Shown: piece after piece, positions 7,666 through 15,822 of the stretch
Layout: each line of letters starts with the position of its first letter
How positions within the stretch are numbered: the first letter of the stretch is position 1
Origin: RGIG3009 sp045595845
Lineage (GTDB): Bacteria > Bacillota > Clostridia > Oscillospirales > Acutalibacteraceae
Assembly: GCA_045595845.1 (NCBI GenBank)
Contig: JAZOBF010000047.1
Coordinates: 1 to 46,470 of the forward strand
Length of the DNA: 46,470 nucleotides
Direction: 5' to 3'
The notes under the pieces: generated by a model
Told to the model about the DNA's origin: nothing
Databases searched by the model: none
Seen by the model: the letters and a program-made list of their open reading frames with translations, nothing else
Program-made: the position numbers and the translations under genes

Positions 7666-8008
7666 GGCGAAAACCGAGGAGATAGCCAAGCGGACGGGCG
7701 TTACCGTTCCTGTGCGTGCCATGAATATGTCTCGCAACGGGGAAGAGCTCGGTTATGTACTCTATACCGTTGAGCGAGATATGGTGGAGCTTCTTTCTTT
7801 GTTTTCTAAGGAAGAACCGCTTGAGGAATTGTTGGTGCGTGCGGCGCTTAACGACGCTGCCAATGCGCTTGCTGTTACCGCTGTTTGCCGCAATGCGTCG
7901 CATTTTGAGTTGCTTCGGCGGTTGGGGTTTGTGTACGAAAATGAGGCGTATACCATCTTCATTCCGGATTTCTTTATGCGTCCTTGCCACGGTTGCGGCG
8001 GCACCTGA
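7640..8008 (+). CDS. Small GNAT-like protein, function unknown
   Basis: A 122-residue protein whose C-terminal half looks like the end of a GNAT acetyltransferase fold: LVRAALNDAANALAVTAVCRNASHFELLRRLGFVYENEAYTIFI fits the pattern of helix alpha-4 followed by the 'L..LGF' strand. The N-terminal acetyl-CoA-binding loop (Q/RxxGxG/A) is not recognisable, so catalysis is doubtful. The C-terminus CHGCGG is unusual. The start chosen has GGAAACGGAAG before it; an in-frame ATG at 7589 would add 17 residues and a longer overlap with rluB. It is the last gene of the operon from 2644. Confidence 0.6.
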   Translation: MVEVHPADKAKTEEIAKRTGVTVPVRAMNMSRNGEELGYVLYTVERDMVELLSLFSKEEPLEELLVRAALNDAANALAVTAVCRNASHFELLRRLGFVYENEAYTIFIPDFFMRPCHGCGGT

Positions 8009-8060
8009 CGAAAATGAAACAGAAAAAGACGAATTCATCCGCTTTTTATACGGAAAAACC

Positions 8061-8089
8061 TTGTTTTTTTTATAAAAATGCGCTATACT
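8061..8089 (+). promoter_or_regulatory. Sigma-A promoter of the biotin-enzyme cluster
   Basis: TTGTTT (8061-8066), 17-base spacer, TATACT (8084-8089). It begins a new unit after the rluB operon and gives a leader of about 60 bases before the carboxyltransferase gene. The leader contains a weak imperfect hairpin (GATTGGC/GGCGAATC). Confidence 0.7.
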
Positions 8090-8156
8090 GTGCTTAATAA
8101 TTATCATGGCGTAGGATTGGCTTTTTTGGCGAATCTGCTATATGGAGGTTAACAAT

Positions 8157-9416
8157 ATGGGCAAACAAGCGTCCGAGGCGCGTAGGCGTCTGGAACAGTT
8201 TTTCGATCAAGGGACATTTGTCGAGATCGACCGCTTGATGCAAGATGGGGATGCTCCCGTTCCCGTCGTCGGCGGTTATGGCTTGATAAACGAATCTCCC
8301 GTATACGCTTTTGCGCAGGATCGAACGGTTTGCGGCGGTGCTGTGGGTAAGGCGCACGCCGCGAAAATCAAAGCCGTGTATCGTCTTGCTGCACAAAACG
8401 GCGCACCGGTTGTGGGACTTTTTGATAGTGACGGTGCTCGCTTGGGTGAGGGCATTGATGCGATGGACGCTATTGCCGATATCTTGGCGTCAGCGAACGA
8501 TTTGTCGGGCGTAGTGCCGCAAATCGCTGTTGTACTTGGTGCTTGCATAGGTTCCTCTGCGCTGATTGCATCGGCTGCCGACTTGGTGATTGCGGTAAAA
8601 GATGCCGATTATTATTTGAATGTTGGTGATGACAGCAGTAATGCTGATGTTACGGCTGATACCACCGATGAGGCGATCGCAAAAGCACGCGAATTGCTCT
8701 CGTATTTACCCGCCAACAACCTGTCGGTGCCACCTCTGTTTGAAACGGTAAATTCGGCTGCCGCTAGCGGAGCAGACGCCGCAACGGTGGTAGCAGATGC
8801 CGGTTCTGTTTTTAAATTGTATGAGGATGATGTAGCGGCATTTGCCCGTGTGAACGGTGCCGCTTGCGGGTTTATCACCTTAACGGGTAATCCGATTTCT
8901 TGTTGTGCGGCCTCCCGTGCCGCCCGTTTTATGCGGTTGTGTGACAGCTTTTCGTTGCCTGTTATCACTGCTGTCGATGCCACAGGTTTTAAAGGCCTTA
9001 AATGTGCCTCCAAAATCACACAGGCGTATGCGGAGGCGACGACGGCTAAATTAACCCTTATTACCGGCAAGGCTTACGGTGCGGTGTATATCGCTGTGGC
9101 GGGCAAGTTTGCCGGTGCAGATGCTGTGTTGGCATGGCCGGATGCTTCCATCTCGCCGCTGGCACCCGAAACGGCGATTCACATTGTTTGGAAAGACCGT
9201 CTGGCGGCTATGAACGATCCCGCAAAGGATCGTGAGGCCCTTGCAGAAGAGTACCGCAAGACTTGTTGCAATGCGGAATTGGCGGCTTTGCAAGGTGCGG
9301 TTACCGATATCGTAGCACCTGAAGCTACGCGTGAGCGTGTGGCGGCATTCCTTGAAATGCTGTCCGGCAAGCGTGTCAGTAAATTACCGAAAAAACACGC
9401 GAATATTCGCTTGTAA
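8157..9416 (+). CDS. Divergent biotin-dependent carboxyltransferase (MmdA/PccB/12S-like)
   Basis: A 419-residue member of the carboxyl_trans family, which moves a carboxyl group between carboxybiotin and an acyl-CoA. Preserved parts are LEQFFDQGTFVEID, the first crotonase-like half with DRTVCGGAVG and DSDGARLGEG, the second half with SRAARFMRLCDSF and TGKAYGAVYIAV, and the typical tail LPKKHANIRL. It is about 90-100 residues shorter than usual. The segment normally reading ELGGAxxHxxxSGxxH is missing, the CAGGAVYSPA oxyanion segment reads CIGSSALIASA, and the PGT..E..GIIRHGA loop is deleted. Substrate use may therefore be changed or lost (inference). Start at 8157 with GGAGG 8 bases before; ATG 8142 overlaps that site. 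Confidence 0.8.
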   Translation: MGKQASEARRRLEQFFDQGTFVEIDRLMQDGDAPVPVVGGYGLINESPVYAFAQDRTVCGGAVGKAHAAKIKAVYRLAAQNGAPVVGLFDSDGARLGEGIDAMDAIADILASANDLSGVVPQIAVVLGACIGSSALIASAADLVIAVKDADYYLNVGDDSSNADVTADTTDEAIAKARELLSYLPANNLSVPPLFETVNSAAASGADAATVVADAGSVFKLYEDDVAAFARVNGAACGFITLTGNPISCCAASRAARFMRLCDSFSLPVITAVDATGFKGLKCASKITQAYAEATTAKLTLITGKAYGAVYIAVAGKFAGADAVLAWPDASISPLAPETAIHIVWKDRLAAMNDPAKDREALAEEYRKTCCNAELAALQGAVTDIVAPEATRERVAAFLEMLSGKRVSKLPKKHANIRL

Positions 9417-9455
9417 TAGGCAGTTGCCTGAATGTGAAAGGAAGGTTTAAATACT

Positions 9456-9857
9456 ATGAAACATTTTAATATCACCGTTAACGGCAAGGCTTATGATGTA
9501 CAGGTAGAAGAAATCGGCGGCGCCGCATCGGCTGTTGCTCCTGTTGCCGCACCGGCACCCGTAGCGGCCCCTGCTCCCGCACCTGTGGCGGCTCCTGCTC
9601 CCGTGGCAGAGGCGGCTCCCGCGCCTGCCACGCAGGCAGCCGGCACCGAAGCGGTTTCTGCGCCCATGCCGGGTACCATTGTCAGTGTGGCTGTTTCCGC
9701 CGGTCAGTCGGTTAAATCCGGTGATGTGCTGTTGGTTTTGGAAGCCATGAAAATGGAAAACGAGATTATGTCACCCCGTGACGGTGTTGTGGCTGGTATT
9801 CATGTCAACAAAGGCGATAGTGTAGATTCCGGCGCTCTGCTCGTATCTCTGCAATAA
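9456..9857 (+). CDS. Biotin carboxyl carrier protein (1.3S/decarboxylase-gamma type)
   Basis: A 133-residue carrier. Residues 1-20 are the short beta segment seen in OadC/MmdC and transcarboxylase 1.3S proteins (KHFNITVNGKAYDVQVEE); 23-62 form a flexible Ala/Pro linker; 68-133 are the biotinyl domain with the EAMKM motif, Lys99 being the biotinylation site. It shuttles CO2 between the two flanking carboxyltransferases and would be charged with biotin by the BirA encoded at 36351. The ribosome site is AAGGAAGG. Length and layout match transcarboxylase 1.3S better than the AccB of acetyl-CoA carboxylase. The linker DNA is a GC-rich imperfect repeat. Confidence 0.92.
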   Translation: MKHFNITVNGKAYDVQVEEIGGAASAVAPVAAPAPVAAPAPAPVAAPAPVAEAAPAPATQAAGTEAVSAPMPGTIVSVAVSAGQSVKSGDVLLVLEAMKMENEIMSPRDGVVAGIHVNKGDSVDSGALLVSLQ

Positions 9858-9880
9858 AGTCGGGAAAGGAAGGATTCACC

Positions 9881-11281
9881 ATGGCAAAGGTCGGCATTAC
9901 CGAAACCATCCTGCGCGACGCGCATCAGTCGCTGATCGCTACCCGTATGACCACCGAAGAAATGTTACCGGCATTGGAGTTGCTTGATGATATCGGCTAT
10001 CATTCGTTGGAATGCTGGGGAGGTGCGACATTTGACTCCTGCCTGAGATTTCTTAATGAAGATCCGTGGGAGCGTTTACGCACGCTGAAAAAACATATGC
10101 CCAAAACGCCTCTGCAAATGTTGTTCCGCGGTCAGAATATGTTGGGGTACCGTCATTACGCGGATGATGTGGTGGAGTATTTTGTACAGAAATCGGTTGC
10201 TAACGGCATCGATATTATCCGCATTTTTGATGCGCTGAATGATATTCGCAACTTAGAGACTTCCATTAAAGCCGCTAAAAAAGAAAAAGGCGCACATGTA
10301 CAGGTGGCGGTCAGCTATACCACCGGTCCGGTACACGATGTGGAGCATTTCGTCAAATATGCAAAAACATTGGAAGAAACCGGTGCAGACTCCATCTGTA
10401 TCAAGGATATGGCGGGTTTGCTTGTCCCGTATGACACCTATACGCTTGTCAAAGAGATTAAAAATGCGGTCTCCATTCCCGTTCAACTGCATTCTCACGC
10501 CACAGCCGGCATTGCCGACATGGTGTTGATGAAAGGTATTGAGGCGGGGGCGTCGGTGATTGACACCGCTCTGTCACCGTTGTCTATGGGTACTTCCCAT
10601 CCCGCAACGGAATCGATGGTTGCGGCTTTGGCGGGCACGGAATACGATACCGGCTTGAATCTTGTCAAGCTTAAAGAGGTCAGTGCGTATTTTGCAGGCC
10701 TGCGCAAAAAGTATCTGGAGAGCGGTCAGCTTAATCCCAAAATGTTGGAGGTTGATACCAACGCCCTGATTTATCAGGTGCCGGGCGGTATGCTTTCCAA
10801 TCTTGTCAGCCAACTCAAGCAAGCGGGTAGAGAAGACCAACTGGAAGAAGTGTTGATGGAGGTGCCGCGCGTACGCGCCGATGCCGGTTATCCGCCGCTT
10901 GTCACACCGTCCTCACAAATTGTTGGTACACAAGCCGTGTTCAATGTTATCGGTGGCGAGCGCTACAAAATGGTAACAAAAGAATTTAAGGGCTTGGTGC
11001 GTGGTGAGTACGGCGCAACGCCCGCACCCATTGATCCTGAGTTTGTTAAAAAGATTATCGGCGATGAAGAGCCCATTACTTGCCGTCCGGCAGATCGCTT
11101 GGAGCCGGAGCTCGATAAACTGCGCGACGAAATGAAAGAGTGGTATGAGCAGGAAGAAGATGTGCTCAGCTACGCTCAATTCGGTCAGGTAGCACTCAAA
11201 TTCTTTGAGAACCGCCGTAACGCAAAATATCACATTGATGGGAAACACCTGAACGCAGAAGAACAGGTACACCCCGTTTGA
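9881..11281 (+). CDS. Pyruvate/oxaloacetate carboxyltransferase (OadA/PycB/5S type), no biotin domain
   Basis: A 466-residue TIM-barrel enzyme that moves carboxyl between biotin and pyruvate/oxaloacetate. The N-terminal ETILRDAHQSLIATRM holds metal ligand Asp13; Lys175 in CIKDMAG is the carbamylated lysine; His204 and His206 in LHSHATAG complete the metal site, matching the residues known from Vibrio OadA. A conserved PYC/OADA C-terminal domain follows (about 300-440). It ends without a biotinyl domain, like transcarboxylase 5S and separate PycB; the preceding gene supplies that part. Ribosome site GGAAAGGAAGG. No oadB or accC lies nearby, so a soluble transcarboxylase is the simplest reading (inference). 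Confidence 0.9.
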   Translation: MAKVGITETILRDAHQSLIATRMTTEEMLPALELLDDIGYHSLECWGGATFDSCLRFLNEDPWERLRTLKKHMPKTPLQMLFRGQNMLGYRHYADDVVEYFVQKSVANGIDIIRIFDALNDIRNLETSIKAAKKEKGAHVQVAVSYTTGPVHDVEHFVKYAKTLEETGADSICIKDMAGLLVPYDTYTLVKEIKNAVSIPVQLHSHATAGIADMVLMKGIEAGASVIDTALSPLSMGTSHPATESMVAALAGTEYDTGLNLVKLKEVSAYFAGLRKKYLESGQLNPKMLEVDTNALIYQVPGGMLSNLVSQLKQAGREDQLEEVLMEVPRVRADAGYPPLVTPSSQIVGTQAVFNVIGGERYKMVTKEFKGLVRGEYGATPAPIDPEFVKKIIGDEEPITCRPADRLEPELDKLRDEMKEWYEQEEDVLSYAQFGQVALKFFENRRNAKYHIDGKHLNAEEQVHPV

Positions 11282-11288
11282 TAGTCAC

Positions 11289-11322
11289 TATCCGAAAGCT
11301 CTCGTACGAGGGCTTTCGGATA
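11289..11322 (+). terminator. Long hairpin after the biotin-enzyme cluster
   Basis: TATCCGAAAGCTCTCG pairs with CGAGGGCTTTCGGATA around a TA loop: 16 bp with one T-G pair. No T-run follows (next bases are TACGCGC), so it is a factor-dependent terminator, an RNA-stability element, or an attenuator before yicC. Confidence 0.5.
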
Positions 11323-11348
11323 TACGCGCTTATAAAGGAGAGTCTCTT

Positions 11349-12227
11349 ATGATACGGAGTATGACCGGTTATGGACGCCATCAGGCAGTCGCAAACGGTT
11401 GGGATGTGACGGTTGAACTTAAATCCGTTAATCATCGTTATTTTGAATATTCGTCCCGTTTGCCGCGCACCTGTGGTTTTTTGGACGACAAACTGAAAAC
11501 CTACCTGCAACAGGAGATAGCACGCGGTAAAGTGGATGTGTATGTCGCGTTGGATGCCGTGGAACAGGCGGATAGTGTGGTGGAAGTAAACACACCGCTG
11601 GTGGAGGCGTATTTAGATGCATTGAAAGAAATGGAAAAGGCATTGGGAGTACGCAATGATGTGTCCGTGATGAATCTTGCGCGCTTTCCGGATGTGCTCA
11701 CCGTACGCAAAACCGAAGCGAACGAGCAAGAAATCTGGAACGCTGTACAACAGGTCGCGCAAGTAGCCCTTCAAAAATTCGTGGCGATGCGCGAATTGGA
11801 AGGCGTGAGAATGCGTGAAGATGTTCTCTCTCGCCGTGAAACATTGCTCAATGCTGTTTCGGTTGTGGAGGAACGCTCTCCGCAGACGGTGCGCGAACAC
11901 ATGGACAAGGTAGAAACACGCATGCGTGAACTGCTTGGCGGTGCAACCATTGACGAACAACGGTTATTGACCGAAGCCGCGATTTTTGCGGATAAAATCG
12001 CCACGGCAGAAGAAACGGTGCGTTTGCGCAGTCATTTGGATCAGTTGCAAGAACTTGTTAACAGCGATGAGCCTGTCGGCAGAAAACTGGATTTTTTGGT
12101 TCAGGAGATCAATCGTGAAACCAATACCATCGGTTCAAAAGCCACAGATCTTCAACTGGCACAGGTGGTTGTGGATATGAAAGCCGAGATCGAAAAGATC
12201 CGTGAACAGATTCAAAACATAGAGTAA
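11349..12227 (+). CDS. yicC: YicC/YloC family endoribonuclease
   Basis: A 292-residue protein with the family hallmark MIRSMTGYGR at the N-terminus, LKSVNHRYFEYSSRLPR at 25-41, and the C-terminal DUF1732 part KLDFLVQEINRETNTIGSKA. E. coli YicC is an RNase acting with PNPase on small RNAs; the B. subtilis relative YloC is also an endoribonuclease. As in Bacillus it is directly followed by remA, gmk and rpoZ. Ribosome site AAAGGAG 9 bases upstream. Confidence 0.93.
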   Translation: MIRSMTGYGRHQAVANGWDVTVELKSVNHRYFEYSSRLPRTCGFLDDKLKTYLQQEIARGKVDVYVALDAVEQADSVVEVNTPLVEAYLDALKEMEKALGVRNDVSVMNLARFPDVLTVRKTEANEQEIWNAVQQVAQVALQKFVAMRELEGVRMREDVLSRRETLLNAVSVVEERSPQTVREHMDKVETRMRELLGGATIDEQRLLTEAAIFADKIATAEETVRLRSHLDQLQELVNSDEPVGRKLDFLVQEINRETNTIGSKATDLQLAQVVVDMKAEIEKIREQIQNIE

Positions 12228-12246
12228 CGGTCGGGAGGGACTCTGT

Positions 12247-12507
12247 ATGCGTCTTATAAACATAGGGTTTGGTAATATGGTTGCCGCCGGTCGCTTGGTG
12301 GCAATCGTCAGTCCCGAATCGGCACCGATTAAACGCATTATTCAAGATGCCAAGGATCGGGGAACTTTAATTGATGCCACTTACGGTCGCCGTACCCGTG
12401 CGGTGTTGATTACCGACAGCGATCATGTTGTCTTGTCGGCGGTACAACCTGAAACGGTGGCAAACCGCTTTGAGTATGACGAGGAGGAACCCCACCATGG
12501 CGATTGA
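12247..12507 (+). CDS. remA: RemA/DUF370 DNA-binding regulator
   Basis: An 86-residue protein starting MRLINIGFGNMV, the signature of DUF370/RemA. In Bacillus RemA is an oligomeric DNA-binding activator of biofilm-matrix and osmoprotection genes; many clostridia keep it next to gmk without a known regulon. RAVLITDSDHVVLSAVQPETVANRF is the conserved C-terminal segment. The ribosome site GGGAGGG is strong. It overlaps gmk by 11 bases, implying coupled translation. Confidence 0.93.
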   Translation: MRLINIGFGNMVAAGRLVAIVSPESAPIKRIIQDAKDRGTLIDATYGRRTRAVLITDSDHVVLSAVQPETVANRFEYDEEEPHHGD

Positions 12508-13084
12508 TGCGGCAAAAGGGCTTTTGATCGTCTTTTCGGGTCCGTCGGGTTGCGGTAAGGGAACGCTGGTTGCCAAATTGTTGCAACAGCGTGCGGATAC
12601 GGTTCTGTCCGTCTCCGTTACGACGCGCGCGCCCCGTCCGGGTGAGGTTGACGGCGTACATTATTTTTTCAGAACCCGTGAAGAAGTGGAGCGTATGATC
12701 CGCGAGGATGAATTGTTGGAATACGCACAGTACAGCGGTAACTATTACGGTACACCGCGCTCCGCCGTTGAAAAACATCTGCAAGCAGGACGCAATGTGA
12801 TCTTGGAGATCGATGTGCAAGGTGCCGTACAGGTTATGGAGCGTTGTGATGAGTATGTTTCTATCTTTCTGACGGTGCCGTCCATGGAGGAACTCGAACG
12901 GCGCTTGCGTGGGCGCGGAACCGAAGAGGAAACATGGATTCAAAAGCGTATGGAAGCTGCCAAACAGGAGCTTACATACATCGACCGCTATCAGTATACC
13001 GTTTTGAATGATGAGGTTGATTTAGCTTTCGAGCAACTGAATTCTATTATTGAAACCGAAAAAACGCGGAAAAATCCGCAATAA
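12497..13084 (+). CDS. gmk: Guanylate kinase
   Basis: Phosphorylates GMP to GDP with ATP (195 residues). P-loop GPSGCGKGT at about 15-23, GMP-binding TTRAPRPGEVDGVHYFF near 43-59 and ILEIDVQGA near 100-108. The start is the ATG after GAGGAGGAACCCCACC inside the end of remA; an in-frame ATG at 12425 would lie wholly within remA and is not used. The gene order remA-gmk-rpoZ is typical of Firmicutes. Confidence 0.97.
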   Translation: MAIDAAKGLLIVFSGPSGCGKGTLVAKLLQQRADTVLSVSVTTRAPRPGEVDGVHYFFRTREEVERMIREDELLEYAQYSGNYYGTPRSAVEKHLQAGRNVILEIDVQGAVQVMERCDEYVSIFLTVPSMEELERRLRGRGTEEETWIQKRMEAAKQELTYIDRYQYTVLNDEVDLAFEQLNSIIETEKTRKNPQ

Positions 13085-13107
13085 ACTATAAAATGGAGGA
13101 AAAAACC

Positions 13108-13308
13108 ATGTTAAAACCGACAGATATTGAACGCTTAAAGGGCAAGAACAGCCGCTATGCGGTTGTTATCGGCGTTGCGAAGCGCGCGCGCAGTATTGCG
13201 CAAGATGCAGATGATAACGGTGTCGTACTGACAGAAAAACCGGTCAGTATGGCAATTTTAGACTTTACCGAGGGCGATTATAAAATGGTTGCCTCTGACG
13301 AGGCGTAA
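13108..13308 (+). CDS. rpoZ: RNA polymerase omega subunit
   Basis: A small (66-residue) subunit that helps fold and assemble RNA polymerase beta'. Residues MLKPTDIERLKGKNSRYAVVIGVAKRAR match the Firmicutes omega pattern. The start follows TGGAGG; the upstream ATG at 13093 overlaps that site and is rejected. It lies between gmk and priA. The coaBC gene that often follows rpoZ in Firmicutes is absent here. Confidence 0.93.
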   Translation: MLKPTDIERLKGKNSRYAVVIGVAKRARSIAQDADDNGVVLTEKPVSMAILDFTEGDYKMVASDEA

Positions 13309-13332
13309 CGAAACGAATTGGGAGGAACCGGT

Positions 13333-15810
13333 ATGACGCAGACCGCTGTGGTGAAAGTAGCAGTGGAACAAACGGCGTTTCATTTCGATAAGCTGTACAG
13401 TTACCGCGTCACACCGGAACTGCCGACGGTTGTCGCGGGGTGTCGGGTACTGGTTCCGTTTGGAAAAGGGAATCGTTTTCGACAAGGCGTGGTCACACAA
13501 CTGGAATATGTTGAGGCAGAACAGGCAGAAACCTTTAAGCCCGTGATGGCGGTGCTGGATGAACAACCGCTTCTCAACGAGGAAATGTTGGCACTCGCAC
13601 AGTGGATGAAAGAGCGTACTTTCTGTACGGTGTTCGATGCGGTGCGTGCCATGTTGCCTACGGGGTTGTATTGGAATGTCAAACCGGTGTATCGGCCGGT
13701 GCAACCGCTCCCCGACAGCGAAAAGCAACGCATGTCTTCGGATGAGCAGGTGCTATATACATTAGCATGCAAAATGCTTTCCCGTTGTCCCGACGGAATT
13801 GCAGGGGATAAACTTCTCGATTGCGCCGGCTTTCACAACGGCGAAAAACTACCGGAACTCATGGTGAAGAAAGGTTGGTTTACCCGTGGCGAAGATGCCT
13901 ATCGTCGTACGGGAGATGCCACCAGACGCATGGCGCGCTTAGCTGTGTCTTGCGAAGAACTGGAAACGGCGATGCGTGAAACGCGCATCAGTCCGAAACA
14001 ACGATCGGTATTGGCCCTGCTGGAGGAGGTCGGTACAGCGTCTGTTAAGGAGCTGTGCTACCTTGCCGGCGTGACCGGTGCCGTTTTGTCGGCTTTAGAG
14101 AAAAAACAATTGGTGGAATGCTATGATCAGGAAATTTTGCGTTCCCCGTTTGCCGCATTTTCGCCGCACCCCACGCCGATTGAGCTCAATGCGGAACAAC
14201 AAGCCGCTTTTGACGGAATAAACAACCGCTATAGGCAGGCGGATGCCGCATGTGCGTTGTTGTACGGCGTTACGGGCAGCGGAAAAACGCAAGTATATAT
14301 AAAACTGATTGATACGGTGATTGCCGATGGCAAGCAGGTGCTTGTGTTGGTGCCCGAAATTTCGCTGACACCCCAGACCATGGATATTTTTCTGCGTCGA
14401 TACGGCAATCGTGTGGCGGTGCTGCACAGTGGTTTGTCAGTTGGCGAGCGCATGGATGAATGGAAACGAATACAGCGGGGAGAGGCGGATATCGTCGTCG
14501 GAACCCGCTCGGCGGTGTTTGCGCCGCTTTCGAACCTCGGCGTTATCATTATGGACGAGGAGCAGGAACACACTTACAAGTCGGAAAATGCCCCTCGCTA
14601 TCATGCGCGGGATGTGGCAAAGTTTCGTTGTCAGCACCATCGTGCGTTGTTGCTGTTGACTTCTGCAACGCCCAGTATTGAAAGTTATCAGGCGGCAATC
14701 AGCGGACGGTATTCGCTTCACACCATTGCCGGCCGTTACGGCGATGCGTTGCTTCCGCAGGTACAGATGGTGGATATGTGTGAAGAATCGGGGCTTTCTC
14801 TGTTCAGTAAAACACTCAAACAGGAACTTCATGACTGCTTTGCACAAGGCAAGCAAGCCATCTTATTGCTGAATCGTCGCGGGTATCATACATTTTTGTC
14901 GTGCCGTTCTTGCGGTAAGATCATGACCTGTCCGTCTTGCAGTATTTCCTTGACCTATCATCGTGCCAACGGTCGCTTGATGTGTCATTATTGCGGACAT
15001 ACACAACCGCCCACGGTGTGTTGTCCCGACTGCGGTTCGGATAAAGTGCGGTATTCCGGTATGGGGACACAGCGTGTAGAGGAAGAGCTTACTCAGCTGT
15101 TCCCCGATGTTCGTGTGTTGCGTATGGATACCGACAGTACCATGTCGCGATTTGCATACGAGGAGAAGTTTCGCGAGTTTGCCGAGGGACACTATCAGGT
15201 TATGATTGGTACCCAAATGGTGGCAAAAGGGCTGGATTTTCCGAATGTGGCGTTGGTGGGGGTGTTATCTGCCGACCAAGCGTTGTACGCGGAGGATTAT
15301 CGTTCGTTTGAAACGGCGTTTGCGTTGCTGACACAGGTAATCGGCAGAGCGGGACGCCGTAATACCCCCGGAAAGGCCATTATTCAAACCATGACGCCCG
15401 GACACTATGTTATGGATTTGGCGGCGAAACAGGATTACCCCGCCTTTTATGAGGTGGAGATCGCCGCCCGCAAGCTGATGAAATATCCGCCGTTTGCCGA
15501 TATCGGCATGTTCGGCTTTGTCGGTACGGATGAAAAAACGGTTAAAACGGCGGCAATGCGGTTTCTGGAACAGTTGCGGCAGACAGCCACAAAAGCGGAA
15601 TACGCCGATCTGCCGCTCATTGCATTGGATCCGACTCCTGCTGCCGTTGCACGCGTAGCGGGCAAATATCGTTATAAATTGATTGTGAAGCTGACCAATA
15701 ATAGGCGTACGCGCGCGTTTGTGGCAGAATTGCTCACAAAATTTTCTGTTTCGCCGGAAAACAAAGGCGTTACCGTATACGCTGATATCAATCCGGCAAC
15801 GATCTTATAA
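13333..15810 (+). CDS. priA: Primosomal replication-restart helicase PriA
   Basis: An 825-residue superfamily 2 helicase that recognises stalled forks and reloads the replicative helicase. The N-terminal 3'-DNA-binding domain (about 1-105) includes AFHFDKLYSYRV. Walker A is GVTGSGKTQVY near 310-320, and the Walker B variant is DEEQEH. A zinc-binding insert with eight cysteines (CRSCGK, CPSCS, CHYCGH, CPDCGS) lies near 525-570; GTQMVAKGLDFPNVALVGVL is motif V. Start at 13333 with GGGAGGA upstream; ATG 13318 would lack a ribosome site. Confidence 0.96.
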   Translation: MTQTAVVKVAVEQTAFHFDKLYSYRVTPELPTVVAGCRVLVPFGKGNRFRQGVVTQLEYVEAEQAETFKPVMAVLDEQPLLNEEMLALAQWMKERTFCTVFDAVRAMLPTGLYWNVKPVYRPVQPLPDSEKQRMSSDEQVLYTLACKMLSRCPDGIAGDKLLDCAGFHNGEKLPELMVKKGWFTRGEDAYRRTGDATRRMARLAVSCEELETAMRETRISPKQRSVLALLEEVGTASVKELCYLAGVTGAVLSALEKKQLVECYDQEILRSPFAAFSPHPTPIELNAEQQAAFDGINNRYRQADAACALLYGVTGSGKTQVYIKLIDTVIADGKQVLVLVPEISLTPQTMDIFLRRYGNRVAVLHSGLSVGERMDEWKRIQRGEADIVVGTRSAVFAPLSNLGVIIMDEEQEHTYKSENAPRYHARDVAKFRCQHHRALLLLTSATPSIESYQAAISGRYSLHTIAGRYGDALLPQVQMVDMCEESGLSLFSKTLKQELHDCFAQGKQAILLLNRRGYHTFLSCRSCGKIMTCPSCSISLTYHRANGRLMCHYCGHTQPPTVCCPDCGSDKVRYSGMGTQRVEEELTQLFPDVRVLRMDTDSTMSRFAYEEKFREFAEGHYQVMIGTQMVAKGLDFPNVALVGVLSADQALYAEDYRSFETAFALLTQVIGRAGRRNTPGKAIIQTMTPGHYVMDLAAKQDYPAFYEVEIAARKLMKYPPFADIGMFGFVGTDEKTVKTAAMRFLEQLRQTATKAEYADLPLIALDPTPAAVARVAGKYRYKLIVKLTNNRRTRAFVAELLTKFSVSPENKGVTVYADINPATIL

Positions 15811-15822
15811 GGAGATGACCGC

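Noticed and set aside
9530..9660. GC-rich repeated CCGGCACC/GCTCCTGC units
   Set aside because: This is the Ala/Pro linker of the biotin carrier, not an independent repeat element; the antisense Ala/Gly-rich frame is its shadow.
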